Below are positions 1 to 5,030 of a stretch of DNA of 5,655 nucleotides, piece by piece (position 1 is the stretch's first letter; every line of letters begins with the position of its first letter). A program made the translations under genes and the position numbers. The notes beneath the pieces are model-generated. The model worked only from the letters and a program-made list of their open reading frames with translations, had not been told where the DNA came from and did no database searches. This stretch comes from Planctomycetota bacterium (lineage in GTDB: Bacteria > Planctomycetota > Phycisphaerae > UBA1845 > UTPLA1). The stretch covers positions 1-5,655 of the forward strand of contig JAPULF010000355.1 of NCBI GenBank assembly GCA_027295245.1, given 5' to 3'.

Positions 1-571
1 GCGCGAGTACGTCCGCCGAGATTCCGAACAGCACGTAGGACTGATCCTTGGTTCGATCGACCCCGCGCAGAAGTCGGGGGCAACCATTCTCCAGGTCCAC
101 TCGCGCATAGTGTCCGGTGGCGATCAGATCGGCTCCGACCACCTCGGCGTATGCCTGCAGCCGGCCGAACTTGAGCCGCTGATTGCACATGACACACGGG
201 TTTGGGGTTCGGGCCGCGGCATACTCGTCGGCGAAATAATCGATCAGTTCGGAAAAATCTTTCTCGAAATTCAAGGCGTAGAACGGGATGTCCATCCGGC
301 CGGCAACCAAGCGAGCGTCATTGGCATCGGCCGCGGAGCAACAACCTCGATGCCTGGTCGGATCCGTCTGCGCCGCTTGAATCGGCAGACCCAGGGACCG
401 GGTCTGGTCGCCGTCGGAGGTGATACCGACCGGTTCTCGCACGGCATCGGCGACCCCGAGTCGCATGAAGACGCCGATGACGTCGTGGCCCTGCTCCTTG
501 AGCAGGCACGCGGCGACGCTGCTGTCCACGCCGCCGCTCATTGCCACCAGAACTTTCGACCGAGCAACCAT
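1..571 (-). CDS. mnmA: tRNA-specific 2-thiouridylase MnmA (3' end cut by window edge)
   Basis: MnmA adenylates and then thiolates U34 of the tRNAs for Lys, Glu and Gln in the cytoplasm, giving s2U34. The first 190 residues are present. The PP-loop SGGVDSS is at residues 12-18, followed by GCCSAADANDAR (76-87), IPFYALNFEKDF (95-106), RTPNPCVMCN (121-130), LKFG (133-136), ATGHYAR (151-157) and RTKDQSYVLFG (173-183), all in family order. Cys129 aligns with the catalytic Cys102 of E. coli. Residue 126 is Cys where E. coli has Asp, so this is the CxxC form. About 30 residues more than in E. coli separate VFMR (34-37) from the CCS motif. The ATG at 571 is the only sensible start, because an in-frame TAG lies three codons upstream. 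No Shine-Dalgarno is visible; a promoter-like sequence lies immediately upstream. The second conserved Cys and the C-terminal domains fall outside the window. The family call is very secure. Confidence 0.97.
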   Translation of the reverse strand, partial: MVARSKVLVAMSGGVDSSVAACLLKEQGHDVIGVFMRLGVADAVREPVGITSDGDQTRSLGLPIQAAQTDPTRHRGCCSAADANDARLVAGRMDIPFYALNFEKDFSELIDYFADEYAAARTPNPCVMCNQRLKFGRLQAYAEVVGADLIATGHYARVDLENGCPRLLRGVDRTKDQSYVLFGISADVLA

Positions 572-577
572 CCGAAC

Positions 578-606
578 AGTCTAGCCAAGGGCAACGGCTG
601 CGGCAA
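578..606 (-). promoter_or_regulatory. Putative sigma70-type promoter of mnmA, possibly leaderless
   Basis: Read on the minus strand, TTGCCG (601-606, 4/6 to TTGACA) is separated by exactly 17 bp from TAGACT (578-583, 4/6 to TATAAT). Only six bases (GTTCGG) lie between the -10 box and the mnmA ATG. Transcription would therefore start at or within a base or two of the start codon, which fits the absence of a Shine-Dalgarno. The boxes are seen in the sequence; their use as a promoter is inferred. Confidence 0.4.
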
Positions 607-622
607 GAATCGATCGCACGCT

Positions 623-652
623 GCGCATCGATGATGCGCCAGCCGAAGCCGG
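623..652 (-). terminator. Two adjacent hairpins downstream of the HD-GYP gene, possible terminator
   Basis: On the minus strand, about 27 bases after the HD-GYP stop, CCGGC-TTCG-GCTGG forms a 5-bp stem (one G-U pair) with a stable UUCG tetraloop. It is followed, sharing one base, by the perfect 7-bp stem GCGCATC-ATC-GATGCGC. No proper U-tract follows (the downstream sequence is mixed), so a canonical intrinsic terminator is not shown. The position, between the HD-GYP stop and the mnmA promoter-like boxes, fits a transcript end or a 3' stabilising structure. Confidence 0.3.
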
Positions 653-678
653 GATTCGTTTTTGACAACGAGTGAGAT

Positions 679-2028
679 TCAACGGGTCGCGGGCGGGCCA
701 CCGGCCGAGGGCCCGCCGGCCGCACGCAGATCGAGCGAACTCCATGGCGTGGCCGGTTCCGGCGCGTTGGACGACAAATGCGAGATTGCCGCGTCGGCAA
801 TGGCGGGATCGAACTGAGTACCGCGCCCCCGTCGCAGTTCCGACAGAACGCGGTCGAGGCCATACCCGCTCTTGTAGGTTCTTGTCGACTGCATGGCATC
901 GATGCAGTCCGCCGTCTGAATGATTCGAGCCCCCAGCGGGATCCGCTCGCCGGCGAGTCCTCGGGGATACCCGCGACCGTTGTACCATTCATGATGGTAC
1001 AGTATGAACGGCAGCGCCGAACGAAGTGACGGCGAGCGTTGCAGGATATCCACGCCGATCTCGGGGTGTTCCTTGACACGATCGTACTCGGCCGGTGTCA
1101 GTCGTCCGGGTTTGGTGAGGATGGCGTCGGGAATACCGATCTTGCCGACATCATGAAGCAGGGCCGCGGTCGAAATCAGATCCGTCGCGACTTCCGGCAA
1201 TTTGAGGGCGGCCGCCAACTGCACGGCGTAGAGCGCGACGTTGATCGAGTGGCTCTCGGCGCAGGGGTCCTTGGCTTCGATCGCCGCGACAAGCGACATG
1301 ATCTGCTCGAGTTGACGGCTCTTGAGCAGTCGTTGCAATTCGAGCACTCTTCGCGACAGGCGAGTGTAGTCTGCGGTCTGAATCGATGAGGGTTCGGCGT
1401 CGAGCCGTTCATCGGCACTACCGATACTGCCGATCATTCCCGGTCCTCGGCGCCGGGCATCGGCCAAGGCCGCCGAGACAGTAGCGATCAGGTGGCCGGC
1501 TTGCTCTCCGTGGGCGGGACACACGTGGGTAATTCCAATGCCGACCGTCAGACCTATATTGTGCTCCGCGACCTGTAGCGGGTTTCGCCGCACGCGATCG
1601 GTCAACGCGGTCGCCCGACACCGAGCTTCGTCGGCACCGCAATTCGGCATGGCAATCGCAAAACTGTTGCCGCCGAGTCGCCCGACGATGTCCGACGATC
1701 GCGCGGAGAGCCCGATCAGATGCGCAACGTGGGCGAGCACACGATCGCCCGCCACGTGTCCGAATTCGTAGTTGACGGTTCGCAGGTCGTCGATCGCCAC
1801 CAGCATCATCGCAAGTTCGCACCGCCGGCCGCAACACCGTTGCAGCAACTTCGAAAGGGCGTCATGAAACGGACCGGCGCCGAGCACGCCGGTCAAAGCG
1901 TCCGATACGCAGCCAAGGAGTTTCTCCGAGCGCTTTTCACGTATGACGGCGCTGACATGCCGGTTGGAATGACGCCGGGGCAGTGGGGTCGCGGCGCGCA
2001 ATGCACGGTGACTATTCGTCGATTCCAT
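679..2028 (-). CDS. GGDEF/HD-GYP protein, probable c-di-GMP phosphodiesterase with degenerate GGDEF
   Basis: A 449-residue soluble protein with no signal peptide or membrane segment. After a basic N-terminus (1-35) comes a GGDEF-like domain (about 40-200) beginning DALTG (43-47). Its catalytic motif is GGNSF (119-123) and the usual FKxxND is LRTVNY, so cyclase activity is probably lost, but RSSD (110-113) sits at the exact I-site spacing, five residues before GG. A helical linker (about 221-250) leads to an HD-GYP domain (about 251-420). The expected metal-ligand residues look present: H260, HD 292-293, H321, HH 345-346 and D374. KIGIPD (296-301) and TQFDP (404-408) also match, and the GYP loop reads HHEWYNGRGYP (345-355), with Asn for the usual Asp. 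The likely activity is hydrolysis of c-di-GMP to pGpG or GMP. The ATG at 2028 is preferred over a TTG at 2040 because GAGGGG lies just upstream of it. It lies upstream of mnmA on the same strand, with no obvious functional link. Confidence 0.93.
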   Translation of the reverse strand: MESTNSHRALRAATPLPRRHSNRHVSAVIREKRSEKLLGCVSDALTGVLGAGPFHDALSKLLQRCCGRRCELAMMLVAIDDLRTVNYEFGHVAGDRVLAHVAHLIGLSARSSDIVGRLGGNSFAIAMPNCGADEARCRATALTDRVRRNPLQVAEHNIGLTVGIGITHVCPAHGEQAGHLIATVSAALADARRRGPGMIGSIGSADERLDAEPSSIQTADYTRLSRRVLELQRLLKSRQLEQIMSLVAAIEAKDPCAESHSINVALYAVQLAAALKLPEVATDLISTAALLHDVGKIGIPDAILTKPGRLTPAEYDRVKEHPEIGVDILQRSPSLRSALPFILYHHEWYNGRGYPRGLAGERIPLGARIIQTADCIDAMQSTRTYKSGYGLDRVLSELRRGRGTQFDPAIADAAISHLSSNAPEPATPWSSLDLRAAGGPSAGGPPATR

Positions 2029-2032
2029 CTTT

Positions 2033-2038
2033 CCCCTC
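2033..2038 (-). promoter_or_regulatory. Ribosome binding site deciding the HD-GYP start
   Basis: GAGGGG on the minus strand lies four bases before the ATG at 2028. It falls inside the reading frame that would begin at the TTG at 2040, so it favours the ATG start and removes four residues from the longer reading. Confidence 0.6.
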
Positions 2039-2163
2039 AAAGCTCAATTCCCAGTCCAAGTTCGGCTGAATCCCGTTGTGGCTCGACTTTCGCGAGCGGG
2101 CGTGTTGGGACCGCCCATATTGCCCCGGCATGTCGAAGCCCACGACAACGTCCCGAATCCATG

Positions 2164-2177
2164 TCCGTATATTCGGA
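2164..2177. repeat. Near-perfect palindrome in the divergent intergenic region
   Basis: TCCGTATATTCGGA is a 14-bp inverted repeat with one mismatched pair (T/T), in the middle of the 248-bp region between the divergent HD-GYP and anmK genes. Half-site-like elements recur nearby: CGGAC at 2180-2184, GTCCG at 2230-2234 and a second CGGAAG at 2220-2225. It could be an operator for a dimeric regulator of either gene. It contains TATATT (2168-2173), a -10-like hexamer without a convincing -35 partner. Function is inferred from position only. Confidence 0.3.
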
Positions 2178-2212
2178 AGCGGACAATTCCCCGAGGAACA
2201 GAGCATCCCGGT

Positions 2213-2241
2213 TTGCAATCGGAAGTAGAGTCCGAAACAAT
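2213..2241 (+). promoter_or_regulatory. Putative promoter of the anmK-murQ genes
   Basis: TTGCAA (2213-2218, 4/6 to consensus), 17 bp, then AACAAT (2236-2241, 4/6). A start site near 2248 would leave a leader of about 29 bases that includes AAGGA at 2261. No equally good pair was found for the HD-GYP gene on the opposite strand. The rest of the region 2029-2276 shows no convincing gene. Confidence 0.35.
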
Positions 2242-2269
2242 CACGGCCGGCGGCGCTGAAAAGGAATCG

Positions 2270-2290
2270 ATGATCGGTGGCCAAACGTAG
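2270..2290 (+). other. Possible 6-codon mini-ORF overlapping the anmK start
   Basis: An ATG at 2270 lies four bases after AGGA (2262-2265), a better spacing than the 11 bases to the anmK GTG at 2277. It encodes only MIGGQT in another frame and stops at TAG 2288-2290, inside anmK. It could be chance, a translational-coupling device, or a sign that the anmK start region carries a frame error. No evidence of expression. Confidence 0.2.
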
Positions 2291-3473
2291 TCGAATCGTT
2301 CTTGGACTCAACAGTGGCACCAGCGCGGACGGTGTGGATGCGGTGGCCTGCGAAATCACAGGACGCGGGGCGTCGATGCGGACTCGGGTGCTTCTTCACG
2401 TACATCGTCGCTATCCGGACGAGTTGAGACGGCGCATCCTGGCCGCGATGGCGCCGTGTCGAACCCGAACCGAGGAGATTTGTCGACTCCATTCCGTCGT
2501 GGGGGACGCCTTTGCTCGGGTTGCTGCCGCTGTATGCAAAAAACTCGGCCGCAAGCGTGCCGATCTGATCGGTTCGCACGGCCAGACGATTTGCCACCTT
2601 CCGCCGGGCACGAATGCGCCTGACCGGTCCGCGAACGGCAGCCTGCAGATCGGCGACCCGGCGATCATCGCAGCGCGCATCGGCGCTCCGGTGGTCTCGA
2701 ACTTCCGTCAGGCCGACATGGCGGTGGGCGGGCAGGGGGCCCCGCTGGTCCCGTGGACCGACTACGTTCTCTTTCGCGATGCCAAGCGTAATCGCGTGAT
2801 TCAAAACATCGGCGGAATCGCCAATCTGACGTGGCTTCCGGCGGGCGGCGGGCCGGACAAGGTCAACGCCTTCGACGTGGGGCCGGGAAACATGGTGATC
2901 GACGGTTTGGTGAGCCATTTCAGCAAAGGCAACGAGCGATTCGACCGGGGCGGCAGAAAAGCGGCGCGGGGCAAACCCGACCCACGTATCGAGGAGGCCA
3001 TGTCGGACGACGGATACCTGTTGCGGCAGCCGCCCAAGAGTTGCGGCCGGGAACAGTTCGGGGCGACCTGGATCCGCGGGTTGCTGCGCCGCCACGCGCG
3101 GCGCAGGGTGTGCCCGGACGATTGGATCTCAACGGCGACGCACGCCGCAGCGATGGACATGGCGTTTTCATACGATCTGCACTTGAAACCGGCGGGCCGG
3201 CGGAAACTCGGCATCGATGAAGTCATTTTGTGCGGCGGTGGAGCAAGGAACCGGACTCTGGTACGGTGGCTGAGGCTGTATGTCGGCGTGTTCTTCGGGG
3301 ACGTGCGGTTTCGCACGACGGGCGACTTCGGTATTCCGCCGCAGGCGAAGGAGAGCGTTTCGTTCGCCATGCTGGCAGCGGCCTGCGCGGATCGCGTCCC
3401 CGCGAATTTGCCTCAGGTCACCGGGGCGACCCGGCGTGTCATTCTGGGTCAGATCTGCGACGTGGGAACCTGA
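2277..3473 (+). CDS. anmK: Anhydro-N-acetylmuramic acid kinase AnmK
   Basis: Cytoplasmic sugar kinase that hydrolyses the 1,6-anhydro ring of anhydro-MurNAc and phosphorylates it with ATP to MurNAc-6-phosphate, a step in recovering cell-wall sugars. At 398 residues it is near the family's usual length (about 370). Seen in order: the phosphate-binding LNSGTSADGVD (11-21), GSHGQTICH (99-107), LQIGD (123-127), NFRQADMAVGGQGAPLVP (142-159), NIGGIAN (177-183), FDVGPGN (199-205) with the expected catalytic Asp200, PPKSCGREQF (252-261), LCGGGARN (318-325) and LPQVTGATRRVILG (378-391). The GTG at 2277 is forced: an in-frame TGA lies at 2271-2273, and the next start would cut the ATP-binding motif. 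Its only Shine-Dalgarno candidate (2261-2265) is rather far away. It lies 36 bp upstream of murQ, which uses its product. Confidence 0.97.
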   Translation: MAKRSRIVLGLNSGTSADGVDAVACEITGRGASMRTRVLLHVHRRYPDELRRRILAAMAPCRTRTEEICRLHSVVGDAFARVAAAVCKKLGRKRADLIGSHGQTICHLPPGTNAPDRSANGSLQIGDPAIIAARIGAPVVSNFRQADMAVGGQGAPLVPWTDYVLFRDAKRNRVIQNIGGIANLTWLPAGGGPDKVNAFDVGPGNMVIDGLVSHFSKGNERFDRGGRKAARGKPDPRIEEAMSDDGYLLRQPPKSCGREQFGATWIRGLLRRHARRRVCPDDWISTATHAAAMDMAFSYDLHLKPAGRRKLGIDEVILCGGGARNRTLVRWLRLYVGVFFGDVRFRTTGDFGIPPQAKESVSFAMLAAACADRVPANLPQVTGATRRVILGQICDVGT

Positions 3474-3474
3474 C

Positions 3475-3480
3475 GAGGGA
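3475..3480 (+). promoter_or_regulatory. Ribosome binding site between anmK and murQ
   Basis: GAGGGA begins two bases after the anmK stop and is spaced for the ATG at 3484, not for the murQ ATG at 3510, which is 29 bases away and has only weak complementarity directly upstream (GGG at 3499-3501). Translation in this gap would therefore be expected to load at 3484. Confidence 0.5.
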
Positions 3481-3483
3481 AAC

Positions 3484-3513
3484 ATGGGTTTCGCGACCGG
3501 GCAATCTCGATGA
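3484..3513 (+). CDS. Nine-codon mini-ORF coupled to murQ by ATGA overlap
   Basis: The ORF MGFATGQSR starts at an ATG preceded by a good Shine-Dalgarno (GAGG, five bases upstream). Its TGA stop shares bases with the murQ ATG (ATGA, 3510-3513), the classical arrangement for termination-reinitiation. It is too short for a folded protein, so if real it probably serves to deliver ribosomes to murQ. Alternatives are chance or a small indel that separated an original longer murQ N-terminus; the first 22 residues of murQ are not conserved, so a shifted start would be tolerated. It is read from sequence only, with no expression evidence. Confidence 0.35.
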   Translation: MGFATGQSR

Positions 3514-4472
3514 AACAGCGACGCAGAAAGACGCGCATCTCCGCCGACACCGACAAGGGCCGGGCCCGCGGACACTTGTTGACCGAGCGGCGCAACCCAG
3601 AGTCCGGAGACCTGGATCAGTGCCCGATCTCCGATGCTTTCGACATCATCAACGGCCAGGACGTCTCGATTCCGGCCGCGGTGGCCAAGGCCAAACGGCC
3701 GATCGTCCGAACCGTTCAGGCGGTGGCCGACGCCTGGCGACAAGGCGGCCGCCTGGTGTACGTCGGCGCGGGAACGAGCGGGCGGCTTGGGGTGTTGGAC
3801 GCAGCGGAGTGCCCGCCCACGTTTCGATCCGATCCGCGGATGGTCCGTGGGATCATCGCGGGGGGGCGGAAGGCGCTGTGGCGCAGCGTGGAGGGCGCCG
3901 AGGATGATCCGCGGGCGGCCCGCATAGCCATAGACGACCTGAAAGTCGATCGTCGCGACGTGGTGATGGGAATCGCCACCGGTGGCACGACGCCGTACGT
4001 GCATGCGGCCCTGGCGGCTGCCCGGCGATTGCGTGCTACGACCGTTTTTTTCGCATGCGTGCCGCGGTCGCAGGTTGCCGCAGCCTGCGATATCGACATT
4101 CGCGTGCTGACCGGACCGGAGGTTCTTACGGGTTCCACGCGGATGAAGGCGGGCACCGCAACGAAGCTCGTCCTCAACACGATTACCACGCTTGCCATGG
4201 TTCGGATCGGCAAGACCTACGGCAACCTGATGGTGGACCTGAACGCGTTGGCATGCCGCAAACTCACCGAACGGGCCACGCGCGTGATTACAACGGCGAC
4301 CGGCGCTTCGGCGAGCGAGGCCCGCGAACTGCTTCACGCGGCCCGCGGTCGGGCCAAGACCGCGATCATCATGCACCGCCTCGGTCTACAGCGAGCCGAA
4401 GCCGAGGCGCTGCTTCGACGTCACGAGGGCCGCGTGCGCGACGCCCTGGCGGACCGAGAGGCGGGTGGCTGA
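3510..4472 (+). CDS. murQ: N-acetylmuramic acid 6-phosphate etherase MurQ
   Basis: Cleaves the D-lactyl ether of MurNAc-6-phosphate to give GlcNAc-6-phosphate and D-lactate in the cytoplasm, the step after AnmK. The protein is 320 residues; E. coli MurQ is about 298. LLTERRNPES (23-32) is the usual family start, so residues 1-22 (Arg/Lys-rich) are an extension. The SIS sugar-phosphate domain shows GAGTSGRLG (86-94), DAAECPPT (97-104) with Glu100 matching E. coli Glu83, SVEGAED (126-132) with Glu131 matching Glu114, GIATGGTTPYV (154-164), GPEVLTGSTRMKAGTATKLVLN (202-223) and YGNLMVDL (237-244). A C-terminal helical part follows (about 264-312: ATGAS, AKTAIIM). In the second motif Gly158 stands where E. 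coli has Ser. The ATG at 3510 is chosen as the first in-frame ATG after the anmK stop; it overlaps the stop of a nine-codon mini-ORF. Confidence 0.97.
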   Translation: MKQRRRKTRISADTDKGRARGHLLTERRNPESGDLDQCPISDAFDIINGQDVSIPAAVAKAKRPIVRTVQAVADAWRQGGRLVYVGAGTSGRLGVLDAAECPPTFRSDPRMVRGIIAGGRKALWRSVEGAEDDPRAARIAIDDLKVDRRDVVMGIATGGTTPYVHAALAAARRLRATTVFFACVPRSQVAAACDIDIRVLTGPEVLTGSTRMKAGTATKLVLNTITTLAMVRIGKTYGNLMVDLNALACRKLTERATRVITTATGASASEARELLHAARGRAKTAIIMHRLGLQRAEAEALLRRHEGRVRDALADREAGG

Positions 4473-4526
4473 CACACAGCACCGTCGGCGACTTGCATCC
4501 TGCGGTTCTGATTCGAGAATAGGGCA

Positions 4527-4937
4527 ATGACAGATGATCTCACATCCTGCACCCTGCGTGTCCGTGTTCGCTATGCCGAGAGCGATCCGATGGGGTATCT
4601 GCACCACTCCAAGTATTTCGAATACTTCGAGATGGGGCGGACCGAACTGTTGCGGAGGGCCGGTTTTGCGTATCGTGACCTGGAGGCGGCGGGCGTCCTG
4701 TTTGCGGTCGCGAAGGTGCAGTGCCGCTTTCGGGCGCCGGCCCATTACGACGACGAATTGGACCTGACGACCAAGATCGAACGCATGACGCGGGCTCGAA
4801 TCGATCACTCCTACGTGCTTCGGCGGGGCGAAATGACCCTGTGCGAGGCATCCACGACCCTGGCGTGCATCGACCGCGCGGGGAAACTAATTCCGATTCC
4901 CGACGAGATTTATGAGAAGGCCCACGGTGAATCGTAA
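4527..4937 (+). CDS. Acyl-CoA thioesterase, YbgC/4-hydroxybenzoyl-CoA thioesterase-like hotdog protein
   Basis: A 136-residue single-domain hotdog-fold protein, the usual length for this family, expected to hydrolyse acyl-CoA or acyl-ACP thioesters in the cytoplasm. The N-terminal signature VRYAESDPMGYLHHSKYFEY (14-33) contains Asp20, the position of the conserved catalytic Asp, and is followed by FEMGRTELLRRAG (34-46) on the long hotdog helix. Strands at 57-70, 76-86, 90-101 and 103-116 fit the fold. The tail LIPIPDEI (121-128) matches the family's end. The ATG at 4527 has a modest AGGG three bases upstream of it (4521-4524). It follows murQ by 54 bp with no terminator seen, so co-transcription with anmK-murQ is plausible, but a biochemical link to wall recycling is not evident. 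The substrate cannot be told from sequence. Confidence 0.9.
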   Translation: MTDDLTSCTLRVRVRYAESDPMGYLHHSKYFEYFEMGRTELLRRAGFAYRDLEAAGVLFAVAKVQCRFRAPAHYDDELDLTTKIERMTRARIDHSYVLRRGEMTLCEASTTLACIDRAGKLIPIPDEIYEKAHGES

Positions 4938-4962
4938 CTGGAGCGCCGGTCGGACCCGCAAA

Positions 4963-4976
4963 CCGCCGGGTATCGC
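4963..4976 (+). repeat. 14-bp direct repeat, copy 1
   Basis: CCGCCGGGTATCGC in the gap after the thioesterase gene. An exact second copy lies 120 bp downstream at 5083-5096, within the next coding frame. The flanks differ immediately on both sides. Significance unknown; coincidence is possible in GC-rich DNA. Confidence 0.5.
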
Positions 4977-4977
4977 C

Positions 4978-5007
4978 TTTACAGTTAGAGATGCGTCGAG
5001 TCATAAC
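4978..5007 (+). promoter_or_regulatory. Putative promoter of the downstream membrane-protein gene
   Basis: TTTACA (4978-4983, 5/6 to TTGACA), 18 bp, then CATAAC (5002-5007, 4/6 to TATAAT). A start site near 5014 would leave a short leader with GGAG at 5024-5027 ahead of the proposed TTG start. This suggests the last gene has its own promoter rather than depending only on the anmK-murQ transcript. Confidence 0.4.
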
Positions 5008-5030
5008 GTCGATTCGCGAATTCGGAGAAA

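Noticed and set aside
110..634. Plus-strand open frame (174 codons) opposite mnmA
   Set aside because: It is antisense to well-conserved MnmA coding sequence, with no domain or ribosome binding site.
318..1079. Minus-strand open frame (253 codons) across mnmA and the HD-GYP 3' end
   Set aside because: It lies in the wrong frame relative to both verified genes on that strand and crosses their boundary. The translation is Arg/Ser-rich without domain features.
2241..3095. Minus-strand open frame (284 codons) opposite anmK
   Set aside because: It is a mirror of the AnmK coding frame, with no motifs and low-complexity basic composition.
3860..3866. Run of seven G (and a run of seven T at 4045-4051) inside murQ as possible slippage or phase-variation sites
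   Set aside because: The frame is intact through both and conserved MurQ motifs continue on either side. A run of seven alone is weak evidence for phase variation.
3168..4376. Long minus-strand open frame (402 codons) opposite murQ and the end of anmK
   Set aside because: The plus strand codes for unmistakable AnmK and MurQ with conserved motifs throughout. The minus reading is Arg/Gly/His-rich with no recognisable domain and is a typical mirror frame in GC-rich DNA.
4473..4526. Gap between murQ and the thioesterase searched for a terminator or promoter
   Set aside because: No stable stem-loop or convincing -35/-10 pair was seen, so no site is reported and co-transcription remains the simplest reading.
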